Assembly (NCBI RefSeq): GCF_900188375.1
Contig: NZ_FZOO01000009.1
Coordinates: 62,001 to 126,000, forward strand
DNA: 64,000 nt
Reading direction: 5' to 3'
Origin: Geodermatophilus pulveris
GTDB lineage: Bacteria > Actinomycetota > Actinomycetes > Mycobacteriales > Geodermatophilaceae
Shown here piece after piece: positions 23,969 through 32,520 of the stretch. Within the stretch, counting starts at the first letter, position 1. Each line of letters begins with the position of its first letter. The notes beneath the pieces are model-generated. The model saw nothing but the letters and a program-made list of their open reading frames with translations. It was not told the origin of the DNA and searched no databases. Position numbers and translations under genes: made by a program.

Positions 23969-26419
23969 ATGGACCTGCGCGCGGACGCACGGGCCGGGAC
24001 GCTGCTCAAGCTCGCCGCCACGGTCGTCGTGGCCGGTGCGCTGGTGGCGGGTCTGCTCCTCCCCTGGGTCGGCGGGCCCGCGGTCGCCGCCCAGCAGTCC
24101 ACCGGCCTGCTCGGCGACCTGCCCACCGAGCTCACCGTCGACGCCCCGGCGGCGAACACCGTGGTCCTGGCGGCCAACGGCGAGCTGATCACCTCCTTCT
24201 ACGAGGAGAACCGCGCCCCCGTGCCCGGTGACCGGATCGCCGAGGTCATGAAGCAGGCGATGGTCGCCATCGAGGACGCGCGCTTCTACGCCCACCACGG
24301 CCTGGACGTGCAGGGCACCGCGCGCGCCCTGGTCACCAACATCGCCGCGGGCGGCGTGCAGGAGGGCGGCTCCACGCTGACCCAGCAGCTGGTCAAGCAG
24401 ACGCTGCTGCAGACCGCGGACACCCCCGAGGAGCGCAGCGCGGCCACCGAGCAGACGCTGGGCCGCAAGCTGCGCGAGGCCCGGCTGGCCCTCGCCCTGG
24501 AGGACACCTACTCCAAGGACGAGCTGATCACCCGGTACCTCAACATCGTCTACTTCGGGCAGAACGCCTACGGCGTGCAGCCGGCCGCGCAGGCCTTCTT
24601 CGGCGTCGACGCCGCCGCCCTCACCCTGCCCCAGGCCGCGCTGCTGGCCGGCCTCGCGCAGAGCCCGACCGAGGACGACCCGTTCACCGACCCCGAGGCG
24701 GCCACCGCCCGGCGCAACGAGGTCCTCTCCCGGATGGCCGAGCAGGGCCTGGTCAGCGAGACGGAGGCGGCCGCCGCGCAGGCGTCCCCGCTGGGCCTGG
24801 CCCCGGCGCCCGCCCCCCGCCGCGGCTGTGCCGAGGCCTCCGTGGGCGCCTTCGTCTGCGACTTCGTGCAGCGCCACCTGACCCAGGAGCTGGGACTGAC
24901 CCAGGAGCAGCTGGACAACGACGGGCTGGTCATCCGCACCACCCTGGACGCCGACCTGCAGCGGGCCGGGGACGCCGCCGTGCTGCAGACGCTGAGCATG
25001 GGCAACTCGCTGGCCGGCGTGTTCACCGCCGTCGAGCCCGGCACCGGCCACCTGCTGGCGATGAGCGTCAACCGGGTGTTCGGCTACGACCAGGCCGACC
25101 CGGCGCAGGAGTCGTTCAACCTCAACCTGGCCGCGAGCAAGGGCTCCGGCTCGACCTACAAGGTCTTCACCGCCGCCGCGGCGCTGGCCAAGGGCTACTC
25201 CAGCCACTACACGCTGACCACGTCGGACCCCTACGTGTCCCGCGTGTACAAGGACGGCGCCCGCCCCTACGACGTCGGGAACGCCGGCACCTACCGCTCG
25301 ACGCTGGACCTCACCACCGCCCTCTACCAGTCCTCCAACACCTACTTCCTCGCCCTCGAGGACGCCCTGGGCACCGTCGAGGAGCCGGTGCGGATGGCCG
25401 ATCGGATGGGGCTGTTCCAGTTCAGCGACCCCGCGCTGCCGCAGCGGATCATCGACGAGAACCGGGGGTCGTTCACCTTCGGCGCGGAGGCCACCAGCCC
25501 GCTGGCGCTGGCCAGTGCCTACTCCACGCTGGCGGCCAGCGGCACGCAGTGCGACGTCGTCCCGGTGACCGAGGTGCTCGACCAGCACGGCGAGCCGGTG
25601 GCCGGTGCCGACGGCGAGCCGCTGGCGCTGGGGGACCGGTGCACGCCCGAGGCGGTCGCGCCGGGCGTGGCCGACACGCTCAACCAGATGCTGCGCAAGG
25701 ACGTCGAGCCCGGCTACTCCGGGGCGACCGGCACCCGCGCGTACGTGCCCGGCCACCAGATCGCGGGCAAGACCGGGACCTCGCAGGGCAACGACTCGAT
25801 CGCGTTCGTCGGCTACACGCCGGAGATCGCGGCCAGCGTCATGGTCTTCAACCCCAAGGAGAAGCAGAACGTCGGCGGCTTCGGCGGCGGCAAGGCGGCC
25901 ACCGTCTGGCGGGACGCGATGGCGCCGGTCCTGCAGGCCCGCGGCAGCGGGGAGTTCCGGCCCGCCGACGAGAAGGTGGAGAACGGCAACACCCGCCCGG
26001 TCCCCGGCTGCACGTCGGTGCGCGGCTGCCGCACGGCGCTGGGCGACGCCGGCTTCGAGCACCGCACCGTCGAGGTGGACAGCAACCGGCGCGCCGGCAC
26101 GCTGCTGGGCACCAGCCCGCCGCGGGGCGGCCGGGCCGTCCCGGGCCAGGTGGTCTCCATCCTGGTGAGCAACGGCGAGGACTACGTCGCCCCCCGCCCG
26201 GCCCCGCAGCGGCCGCGGGAGACCGAGCGCGTGCAGCCGGACCCCCGGCCCTCGTCGCAGGCCCCCGCGCCGCCCCCGGCGCCGGAACCCGCCCCGGACC
26301 GCCCGTCGGAGCCGGCGGCGCCGCCCCCGGACACGCAGGGCGGGCAGCCCGCGGAGCAGCCGGACCCGGGCCAGCCGGATCAGGGCCGGCCGGACACCGG
26401 GGGGCGGCCGGGCGGCTGA
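23969..26419 (+). CDS. Class A penicillin-binding protein with PASTA domain
   Basis: This 816-residue bifunctional peptidoglycan synthase has a short cytoplasmic N-terminus, one TM helix (residues 13-40), a GT51 glycosyltransferase (catalytic Glu102 in VAIEDARFYAHHG; GGSTLTQQLVKQ), a transpeptidase with Ser395-xx-Lys (GSGSTYKVF), SSN (YQSSNTYF) and KTGT at 601, one PASTA-like domain (about 680-735) and a disordered Pro/Gln/Asp tail. ATG at 23969 after GGAAGGGGG. The 3' end overlaps the convergent YihY-like gene by 40 bp. Cell-wall role, anchored in the membrane with the catalytic parts outside. Confidence 0.95.
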   Translation: MDLRADARAGTLLKLAATVVVAGALVAGLLLPWVGGPAVAAQQSTGLLGDLPTELTVDAPAANTVVLAANGELITSFYEENRAPVPGDRIAEVMKQAMVAIEDARFYAHHGLDVQGTARALVTNIAAGGVQEGGSTLTQQLVKQTLLQTADTPEERSAATEQTLGRKLREARLALALEDTYSKDELITRYLNIVYFGQNAYGVQPAAQAFFGVDAAALTLPQAALLAGLAQSPTEDDPFTDPEAATARRNEVLSRMAEQGLVSETEAAAAQASPLGLAPAPAPRRGCAEASVGAFVCDFVQRHLTQELGLTQEQLDNDGLVIRTTLDADLQRAGDAAVLQTLSMGNSLAGVFTAVEPGTGHLLAMSVNRVFGYDQADPAQESFNLNLAASKGSGSTYKVFTAAAALAKGYSSHYTLTTSDPYVSRVYKDGARPYDVGNAGTYRSTLDLTTALYQSSNTYFLALEDALGTVEEPVRMADRMGLFQFSDPALPQRIIDENRGSFTFGAEATSPLALASAYSTLAASGTQCDVVPVTEVLDQHGEPVAGADGEPLALGDRCTPEAVAPGVADTLNQMLRKDVEPGYSGATGTRAYVPGHQIAGKTGTSQGNDSIAFVGYTPEIAASVMVFNPKEKQNVGGFGGGKAATVWRDAMAPVLQARGSGEFRPADEKVENGNTRPVPGCTSVRGCRTALGDAGFEHRTVEVDSNRRAGTLLGTSPPRGGRAVPGQVVSILVSNGEDYVAPRPAPQRPRETERVQPDPRPSSQAPAPPPAPEPAPDRPSEPAAPPPDTQGGQPAEQPDPGQPDQGRPDTGGRPGG

Positions 26420-27252
26420 GCCGCGCGGCGCAGCCGCTCGTCGAGCGACTGGGTGAGCAGCCACCCGGCGATGACCACCAGGTGCAGCAGCCACAGCCAG
26501 AGGATGATCGCCACGACTGCGCCGACGGCGGTGAGGCCGCCGAACGGGGCGCCGAGGGCCAGGGGCAGGCCGAGGAACACCACGAACCCCTGCAGGAAGC
26601 CCGACAGGCAGGCGGCGGTGAACAGCACGCCGGACACCAGCGCCCCCCAGTGCAGCCGCCGTCCCCCGGCGATGACGCCGTAGCCCCACCCCAGGGGCAC
26701 GGTGAGGACGGCGAGCACCGAGTAGTAACCGACGAAGAAGCTGCCCACGTCGCTGCCTCGGTCCTGCATCCCGGCCATCACCCCGGCGGCCATCAGCAGC
26801 GGGTAGGACAGCACCGGGAAGGCCGCCACGAGGGGCATGGCCAGCAGCCGCCCCCGCCAGCCGGTCAGCGTGTCGTCCTCGGCGGTGAACCGCAGCAGTG
26901 CCCGGCGCAGCCCCTCGCCGTAGAAGGACAGCGGGACCAGGGCGAGCACGAACTCCAGCAGCCCCATCGTCACGCCGGCGTCCACCAGGGTCCGCACCGC
27001 CTCGGGGGCACCCAGCTGGGCCGGCAGCAGGTCGCCCAGCCGGCCGCCCAGCTCGCGGACGGCGTCCGGCGAGGCGACCAGGGCGGTGAGGGCGAGCGCC
27101 ACCAGCAGCAGCGGGACGACGGCGATGCCGGCGTAGAAGGTGAGCCCGGCGGCGATCAGCGCGACGTCCCGGCCGCGCAGCCGCTCGACGGCGTCGCGCA
27201 GCAGGTCCCGCGTCTCGCCGCGCAGCTGGGTGGCCGACCAGGCCGGGCTCAC
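26380..27252 (-). CDS. YihY/BrkB family membrane protein
   Basis: This 290-residue integral membrane protein has six predicted helices and the family start LRGRDVALIAAGLTFYAGIAVVP. Later blocks are LVPLSFYGEGLRRALLRF and LLHLVVIAGWLLTQSLDERLRR. The family is often misnamed ribonuclease BN; its real function is unclear. The GTG at 27252 overlaps the upstream oxidoreductase stop (GTGA). Its 3' end overlaps the PBP gene in antisense. Confidence 0.88.
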   Translation of the reverse strand: MSPAWSATQLRGETRDLLRDAVERLRGRDVALIAAGLTFYAGIAVVPLLLVALALTALVASPDAVRELGGRLGDLLPAQLGAPEAVRTLVDAGVTMGLLEFVLALVPLSFYGEGLRRALLRFTAEDDTLTGWRGRLLAMPLVAAFPVLSYPLLMAAGVMAGMQDRGSDVGSFFVGYYSVLAVLTVPLGWGYGVIAGGRRLHWGALVSGVLFTAACLSGFLQGFVVFLGLPLALGAPFGGLTAVGAVVAIILWLWLLHLVVIAGWLLTQSLDERLRRAAQPPGRPPVSGRP

Positions 27253-28802
27253 CCAGGGTCCAGCAGGTGCCGGGCCGCCGCGTACCCGCCCAGGCCGCTG
27301 ACCGCCCCGCCGCGCACCGTGCCGCCCGAGGACGCGGCCACCAGCCGGGGGTGGTCGGTGGCCACCCCCCAGGTGCCCACCTGCTCGGGCGTCGCGGCCG
27401 CCGGCCAGGACAGGTCGCCGTGGAAGATGTGCCCGCCCGGCATGGCGAGGGACGCCTCGACGTCCAGCGGCGAGGACGCCTGCAGGCACGGCCGGCCGTC
27501 GGCGTCGCGGGCCAGGCAGTCGGCCAGCGGCTCGGCCAGGTGCGCGTCGAGCTGGGCCAGCACCCGGCGCACCGCCTCCGCGCGCGTGCCGTCGGGGTCG
27601 GCGCGGAACAGCACGGCCGGGGTGTGCAGGCCGAAGAGGGTCAGCGTGTGCCGGCCGGCGGCCCGCTCGGCCGGGCCGAGCACGGAGGGGTCGGTCAGTG
27701 AGTGGCAGTAGACCTCGAACGGGATGACGTCGGGCAGCCGGCCGGCGGCGGCCTGCGCGTGCGCGGCGTCGAGCTGGCCGGCGGCCTCGTCGACGTGGCA
27801 GGTGCCGGCGAGGGCCACCGCCGGGTCGACGCCCGAGCGCAGCCGGGGCAGCCGGTCGAGCACCATGTTGACCTTGAGCTGGGTGCCGTCCGGGGTGGGG
27901 CGGGGCGGCCGCCCGGTCAGCCGGTCGAGCACCGCCGGCGCGGCGCCGCCGACCACCCGGCCGGCGCCGGCCGCGTGGGCGGTGCCGTCGTCGTCGGTCC
28001 AGTGCACGGTGGCGCCGTCGGCGCGCAGCTCGACCGCCGTCACCTCGGCCCGGGTGACCAGCTCGGCGCCGGCGCGGCGGGCCGCGGCGGCCATGGCGCC
28101 GGTGACCGCGCCCATGCCGCCGACCGGGACCCGCCAGCGCCCGGTGCCGTTGCCGACCACGTGGTAGAGGAAGCAGCGCCCGGCCGGGCCGGCGGCGTCG
28201 TGCACGTCGGCGCCGGTGCCGATCAGCCCGTCGGTCAGCGCGACCCCGCGGACGACGTCGTGCGCCAGCTCGTCGGCGACCACGTCGGCCAGCGGCCGCT
28301 CGCGCAGGTCGTGCCACAGCCGCGGGTCGCGCAGGCGGCCGGCCAGCCCGGCGGGGGACAGCAGCGGCTCGGTGAGGGTGGGGGCGAGGTCCTCGGCGAG
28401 GGCGGCCAGCCGGGCGGACAGCCGCCGCCAGCCGGCGTACTCGGCGTCCGAGCCGGTCAGCTCCCGGAAGGAGGCGGCGGTGGCCGGGCCCTCGTCCCGC
28501 TCGACCAGCAACCCCCGGCCGCCGGCGACGGGGGTGTGCGAGGCGACGGCACGGTCGGCGAGGGCCACCTGCAGGCCGAGCTCGGCGACCACCCGGTCGG
28601 GCAGCAGGCTGACCAGGTAGGAGTACGCCGACAGCCGCACGTCGACGCCGGGGAAGACCTGCCGGCTGACCGCGGCGCCGCCGACCTCGGGGAGCCGCTC
28701 GAGGACCAGCACCGACCAGCCGGCGCGGGCCAGGTACGCGGCGGCCACCAGCCCGTTGTGCCCGCCGCCGACGACGACGGCGTCGTACGCGCGTGCACCC
28801 AC
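27249..28802 (-). CDS. FAD-dependent oxidoreductase of the phytoene desaturase/PYROXD2 type
   Basis: This 517-residue flavoprotein has the N-terminal dinucleotide fold YDAVVVGGGHNGLVAAAYLA followed by LVLERLPEVGGAA. Mid-protein GRWRVPVGGMGAVTGAMAAA is the family's second conserved block, and the C-terminal GGxxxGGAVSGLGGYAAARHLL closes the FAD site. It resembles the NAD(P)/FAD oxidoreductases often labelled phytoene desaturase; no other carotenoid genes are nearby, so the substrate is uncertain. The GTG at 28802 gives the normal start. First gene of a two-gene unit with the YihY-like gene. Confidence 0.87.
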   Translation of the reverse strand: MGARAYDAVVVGGGHNGLVAAAYLARAGWSVLVLERLPEVGGAAVSRQVFPGVDVRLSAYSYLVSLLPDRVVAELGLQVALADRAVASHTPVAGGRGLLVERDEGPATAASFRELTGSDAEYAGWRRLSARLAALAEDLAPTLTEPLLSPAGLAGRLRDPRLWHDLRERPLADVVADELAHDVVRGVALTDGLIGTGADVHDAAGPAGRCFLYHVVGNGTGRWRVPVGGMGAVTGAMAAAARRAGAELVTRAEVTAVELRADGATVHWTDDDGTAHAAGAGRVVGGAAPAVLDRLTGRPPRPTPDGTQLKVNMVLDRLPRLRSGVDPAVALAGTCHVDEAAGQLDAAHAQAAAGRLPDVIPFEVYCHSLTDPSVLGPAERAAGRHTLTLFGLHTPAVLFRADPDGTRAEAVRRVLAQLDAHLAEPLADCLARDADGRPCLQASSPLDVEASLAMPGGHIFHGDLSWPAAATPEQVGTWGVATDHPRLVAASSGGTVRGGAVSGLGGYAAARHLLDPG

Positions 28803-28861
28803 CGGCGGACCGTAGCCGGTGCGCTGCCGGGCGGCCGGTCCGCCGCCGGTCCGCGTCGTGG

Positions 28862-29071
28862 TCAGCCCTCGCTGTCGTCTTCGGTCTCGCTGCCCTCCTG
28901 GTTGTCCTGCTCGGCGTCCTGGCACTGCTCCTCGTCGGTGGCGCCGGCCTCGGCGGCCGCGCACTCCGTCGTCCCCCGCTCCAGGTCCGTGTTGCCGCCG
29001 CTCCCGGTGCTGGAGCACCCGGTCAGCGCCGCCGCGGCGAACAGCACGACGAGGGGTCGCTTGAGATCCAT
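28862..29071 (-). CDS. Small acidic lipoprotein
   Basis: This 69-residue protein from the ATG at 29071 has MDLKRPLVVLFAAAALTGC, a signal peptide with lipobox LTGC. The mature part is a polar, strongly acidic tail with cysteines (TTECAAAEAG, EEQCQDAEQD). It would be lipid-anchored on the outer face of the membrane. No family is recognised. It diverges from the riboswitch-controlled NlpC/P60 gene. Confidence 0.6.
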   Translation of the reverse strand: MDLKRPLVVLFAAAALTGCSSTGSGGNTDLERGTTECAAAEAGATDEEQCQDAEQDNQEGSETEDDSEG

Positions 29072-29180
29072 GACCGCTGCGTGCCCCGCGGCACCTCCGG
29101 GCAACCCCGTCCGTCACAGCGGCCCCGCGCCTCTCGCGCCACCTGCGCGGTCGAGTCGAGGACCGACGAAACCACCCGGA

Positions 29181-29211
29181 TGTGATTGTCACACTGCGGT
29201 CACGCCGTTAC
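29181..29211 (+). promoter_or_regulatory. Cluster of GTNAC half-sites upstream of the NlpC/P60 gene (MtrA-like)
   Basis: Three half-sites, GTCAC (29188), GTCAC (29199) and GTTAC (29207), occur in tandem, the last two eight bases apart. TGTGATTGTCACA (29181-29193) is also a perfect dyad. Tandem GTNAC motifs resemble binding sites described for the actinobacterial regulator MtrA, which is known to control cell-wall hydrolases such as RipA/Rpf. The assignment is inferred from pattern and target only. Confidence 0.35.
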
Positions 29212-29221
29212 GGTCGGTACA

Positions 29222-29412
29222 TCCGCCGGGGCTCCCCGTCACCGATGTGGGGGACGTCCCGCGGATGCCACCGCGCCGGCGACCCCCTCCCCGGAGGCCC
29301 CGGTGCCGAGGCCACTCGGGTGCGGCGCGCACCGGCACCACGGCCGGATGCGCCGGTCGACGCGCGCCCGGACCCGTCCGCTGCCCCGGTGGGCGGCCGA
29401 AGCAGAACGGAG
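29222..29412 (+). promoter_or_regulatory. Probable c-di-AMP (ydaO/yuaA) riboswitch
   Basis: The 5' leader before the NlpC/P60 gene is GC-rich and structured. Its 3' end, CGCTGCCCCGGTGGGCGG followed by CCGAAGCAGAACGGAG, closely resembles the end of actinobacterial ydaO riboswitches (GCUAACCCCGUAGGCGG then a purine-rich stretch). The start has the GGGGCTCCCCGTCACCG-type segment. In actinobacteria this class is typically found just upstream of NlpC/P60 and Rpf genes and turns expression off at high c-di-AMP. Boundaries are approximate, judged by eye. Confidence 0.55.
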
Positions 29413-29424
29413 TGCCGCCGCACC

Positions 29425-30483
29425 ATGGCGACCCCTCGCACCGCCCGCCGCGCCGCCCTCGTCCTGGTCGGGGCCGTCGCCCTCGCGTTCGCCCCGGTCC
29501 CCGCCGGCGCCGAGGAGCCGACCACGGCGGCCGCCGCCGCGGCGCTCGTCGCCGCCCGCGGCCACGAGCTGGAGGTCCTCACCGAGGACTTCAACGAGGC
29601 CCGCGAGGAGATGGCCGGCCAGCAGGCGGCCGCGCAGGCCGCCGCCGCGGCGGTGACCGAGGCCGAGCGCGCCGTGACCGCCGCCCAGGACGCGGTGGTC
29701 GGCGTCGCCCGCAGCGCCTTCACCGGCGAGTCCATGGGGTCCTTCCGCGCGATGATGACCAGCGGGTCGGCCGACGAGTTCGTCGACCGGGTCACCCTGC
29801 TGCAGGCCGTGGCCGGCCACCAGGGCGAGCTGCTGGAGCGCGCGGTCGCGGCCGGCGAGGCCGCGGGGCAGGCGCGGGTCGTGGCCGAGCGCGCCGCCGG
29901 CGAGGCGCAGCGGCAGTACGACGCGGTGGCCCGCCAGCAGGCGGACCTGCAGGCGCAGATCACCGCCTACCAGGCCGACTACGCCCGGTTGTCGGCCGAG
30001 GAGCGGCGGGCCGCGCTCGACGCCGCCGCGGCCGCGCACGCGGCCGGTGAGGGCGGCCGGGCCAGCCGGACGGAGCGCGAGGAGCCGGAGCCCGCCGCGG
30101 CCGCGCCCGCCCCGGTCAGCGTGGCGAGCGGCTCGGTGCAGGCGGTGGTCGACCGGGCGCTGGCCCAGCGCGGCAAGCCCTACGTCTGGGCGGCCGCCGG
30201 CCCGGGGTCCTTCGACTGCTCGGGGCTGGTGCAGTACGCCTTCGCGGCCGCCGGGGTCGACCTGCCGCACTCCAGCCGCATGCAGTCGGCCATGGGCGCG
30301 CCGGTCTCCCGGTCGGAGGCGCGCGCCGGGGACCTGGTCGCCTTCTACAGCCCGATCAGCCACATCGGCATCTACCTGGGCGACGGCCGGATGGTGCACG
30401 CGCCGACGTCCGGCGACGTCGTCAAGGTGTCCAGCGTCGACGTCATGGGCGCCACGCCGAAGTTCACCCGCGTCGCTGTCTAG
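29425..30483 (+). CDS. Secreted NlpC/P60 peptidoglycan endopeptidase (RipA-like)
   Basis: This 352-residue precursor has a signal peptide (MATPRTARRAALVLVGAVAL, cleavage near AGA-EE), a long coiled-coil of about 190 residues rich in Ala/Glu/Gln, an Ala/Pro linker, and a C-terminal NlpC/P60 domain. Catalytic residues are Cys265 (FDCSGLVQYAF) and His313 (SHIGIYLG). The layout matches RipA/RipC-type enzymes that cut peptide stems during cell separation, with the coiled coil as an autoinhibitory or docking part. ATG at 29425. A c-di-AMP riboswitch and GTNAC sites lie upstream, and a perfect palindrome terminator follows. Confidence 0.93.
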   Translation: MATPRTARRAALVLVGAVALAFAPVPAGAEEPTTAAAAAALVAARGHELEVLTEDFNEAREEMAGQQAAAQAAAAAVTEAERAVTAAQDAVVGVARSAFTGESMGSFRAMMTSGSADEFVDRVTLLQAVAGHQGELLERAVAAGEAAGQARVVAERAAGEAQRQYDAVARQQADLQAQITAYQADYARLSAEERRAALDAAAAAHAAGEGGRASRTEREEPEPAAAAPAPVSVASGSVQAVVDRALAQRGKPYVWAAAGPGSFDCSGLVQYAFAAAGVDLPHSSRMQSAMGAPVSRSEARAGDLVAFYSPISHIGIYLGDGRMVHAPTSGDVVKVSSVDVMGATPKFTRVAV

Positions 30484-30493
30484 CGCCCCCGGC

Positions 30494-30513
30494 TGCCTCC
30501 CGCGCGGGAGGCA
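30494..30513 (+). terminator. Terminator hairpin after the NlpC/P60 gene
   Basis: TGCCTCCCGC followed directly by its exact complement forms a 20-bp perfect palindrome 11 bases after the stop codon. No T-run follows. Confidence 0.65.
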
Positions 30514-30589
30514 CGTGGGGAGCACCGGGGACGGCGGGTGGCCGGGGTCACCACGGGCGGCGGGCCGGTCCGCTGCGCCGTCGGGGACC

Positions 30590-30925
30590 ATGGGGGACGT
30601 GACCCCGCGCGCCGTCGCCCTCGCCTTCCGAGCCGTCGCCCTGGCCGAGGCGGGCTCCTGGGTGGGCCTGCTGTTCGGGATGTTCGTCAAGTACGTGCTG
30701 GCCACCTCCGAGCGCGGCGTGCAGGTCTTCGGGCCCGTCCACGGCGCCGTCTTCGTCGTCTACCTGGTCGTCACGGTCGTCGCCGCCCGGGTGCTGCGGT
30801 GGAACGCCGGGACGACCCTGCTCGCCCTCGCCGCCTCGGTGCCCCCGCTGGCCACCCTGTGGTTCGACCGGTGGGCCACCCGCACCGGCCGGCTGCCCGT
30901 GCCCGAGGCGGCGCCCACCTCCTGA
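30590..30925 (+). CDS. DUF3817 family membrane protein
   Basis: This 111-residue protein has three predicted helices and the family's FRAVALAEAGSWVGLLFGMFVKY start, followed by GPVHGAVFVVYLV. DUF3817 proteins are small integral membrane proteins of unknown function, widespread in actinobacteria. ATG at 30590, with a GTG at 30599 as alternative; weak ribosome-binding site (GGGGA). It is followed 38 bp later by a serine hydrolase gene on the same strand. Confidence 0.85.
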   Translation: MGDVTPRAVALAFRAVALAEAGSWVGLLFGMFVKYVLATSERGVQVFGPVHGAVFVVYLVVTVVAARVLRWNAGTTLLALAASVPPLATLWFDRWATRTGRLPVPEAAPTS

Positions 30926-30963
30926 GCCCAGCTCCCGGCCCCGGCTCGCTACGGTCCCCGGTC

Positions 30964-32295
30964 ATGCCGGAGCCCGTGCTGCCGTTGACCGCCCGCCTGC
31001 TGCTCGCCCGCACCGCCCGGGCCCAGCGCGACGGCCGCGCACCGGGCCTGGTCGCCGGGGTCGTCCGGGACGGCGGGCCGGTCTGGTCGGCCGGGCGCGG
31101 GGACGTGCCCGGGCCGCACACCGACGTCCAGTACCGGCTCGGCTCGATCAGCAAGACGGTCACCGCGGTCGCCGTGCTGCGGCTGCGCGACGAGGGGCTG
31201 GTGCACCTCGACGACCCGCTGGACCGGCACGTGCCCGGCACCCCGCTCGGGGACCGCACCGTCGGCCAGCTGCTCGCCCACGTCGCCGGCGCCGCCGCGG
31301 AGAGCCCGGGGGAGTGGTGGGAGCGGGCGCCCGGCGGCACGCTGGCGGACCTGCGGCTGGGCCCCGAGCACGTCGTCCTCGGCGCCGCGCGCCGCTTCCA
31401 CTACTCGAACCTGGGTTTCGGCCTGCTCGGCGAGCTGGTCGCCCGGCTGCGCGGGCGCCCCTGGGCCGACGTCGTCCGCACCGAGGTGCTCGCCCCCCTC
31501 GGCATGGACCGGACGACGCCGCGGCCGGTCGCCCCCGCCGCCGAGGGCCGCGCGGTGCACCCGTGGGCCGACGTCGTCCTGGCCGAACCCGAGCACGACG
31601 CCGGCGTCATGGCCGCCGCAGGGCAGCTGTGGGCCACGCTGGCCGACCTCTCCCGGTTCGCCACCTTCCTGCTCGGCGACACCGCGGACGTGCTCGACCC
31701 CGCGACGCTGGAGGAGATGACCGTGCCCGCGGGCGTGGACCCCTCCGCGCCGGGGTGGTCGGCGTACGGCCTGGGCGTGCAGGTGCTGCGGGTCGACGGG
31801 CGCACCCTGGTCGGCCACGGCGGGTCGATGCCCGGCTTCCTCGCCGGCGTGCTGGTCGACCGCGAGGAGCAGACCGGGGCGGTCTCCCTGGCCAACACCA
31901 CCAGCGGGCTGGACCCGCTGCTGCTGACCGGCCTGCTCACCGACCTGCGCACCGCCGAACCGCGGGTCGTGGCGGCCTGGACGCCGTCCGCGCCGCCGGT
32001 GCCGCTGGAGGTCCTCGGCGTCTGGTTCTGGGGGCCGGCGCCGGTGGTCCTGCGCGCCGTGCCCGGCGGCCTGCTGCACCTCGGCCCGCTGCCGGGCCGG
32101 TCCGGGCGGGCCAGCCGCTTCACCCGGCGGGACGACGGCACGTGGCTGGGCCTGGACGGCTACTACGCCGGCGAGCCGCTGCGCATCGCGGAGGACCACC
32201 TGGACGTCGGCACCTTCGTCTTCACCCGGCAGCCCTACGACCCCGGCGCCCCGGTGCCCGGCGGCGTCGACGAGGGCGGCTGGACCGCGAGCTGA
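30964..32295 (+). CDS. Serine hydrolase, beta-lactamase/class C PBP-like
   Basis: This 443-residue serine-dependent hydrolase has Ser61-x-x-Lys64 (GSISKTVT), the Tyr147 motif YSN (RFHYSNLGFGLLG) and the late HGG motif at His285 (VGHGGSMPGF). A C-terminal lipocalin-like segment of about 110 residues (from VPLEVLGVWFWG) follows, as in many EstB/Pab87-like members. There is no signal peptide, so it is probably cytosolic: an esterase or D-aminopeptidase-type enzyme rather than an antibiotic-degrading one. ATG at 30964. The last base of its stop is the first base of a 186-bp palindrome. Confidence 0.9.
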   Translation: MPEPVLPLTARLLLARTARAQRDGRAPGLVAGVVRDGGPVWSAGRGDVPGPHTDVQYRLGSISKTVTAVAVLRLRDEGLVHLDDPLDRHVPGTPLGDRTVGQLLAHVAGAAAESPGEWWERAPGGTLADLRLGPEHVVLGAARRFHYSNLGFGLLGELVARLRGRPWADVVRTEVLAPLGMDRTTPRPVAPAAEGRAVHPWADVVLAEPEHDAGVMAAAGQLWATLADLSRFATFLLGDTADVLDPATLEEMTVPAGVDPSAPGWSAYGLGVQVLRVDGRTLVGHGGSMPGFLAGVLVDREEQTGAVSLANTTSGLDPLLLTGLLTDLRTAEPRVVAAWTPSAPPVPLEVLGVWFWGPAPVVLRAVPGGLLHLGPLPGRSGRASRFTRRDDGTWLGLDGYYAGEPLRIAEDHLDVGTFVFTRQPYDPGAPVPGGVDEGGWTAS

Positions 32296-32480
32296 CAGCG
32301 GTGTGCTGGCCGGGCGGGCGATGGACAGCCCACTGTCCCCGCCACCGGGTGACCGTCCGTTCTCCTGCGGTCGTCCGCCTGCTCTTGCGGTGCTGCAACA
32401 CCGCAAGAGGACGCGAACGCCCGCAGGAGGTGTCCCTCCCGACGGTGGCCCGACGTCGCCACCATCAGGAACACCGCTGT
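32295..32480. repeat. 186-bp nested palindromic element
   Basis: Perfect 10-bp terminal inverted repeats (ACAGCGGTGT at 32295-32304; complement at 32471-32480) enclose successive inner pairs: 32320-32324 with 32462-32466, 32341-32347 with 32443-32449, CTCCTGCGG (32362-32370) with 32421-32429, and CTCTTGCGGTG (32382-32392) with 32399-32409 around a CTGCAA loop. The whole segment could fold into one long arm. It fills the gap between the serine hydrolase gene and the convergent PPOX-family pseudogene. It encodes no plausible protein. It may be a small non-autonomous mobile element or a structured terminator. Confidence 0.75.
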
Positions 32481-32520
32481 GCCGGACCCGCGTCAGCCGG
32501 CGGGGTACAGGCCTGCGGAG

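Noticed and set aside
23810..26689. Very long minus-strand open frame opposite the penicillin-binding protein
   Set aside because: High-GC third-position bias keeps the antisense frame open. It has no domain, while the plus strand has GT51 and transpeptidase motifs.
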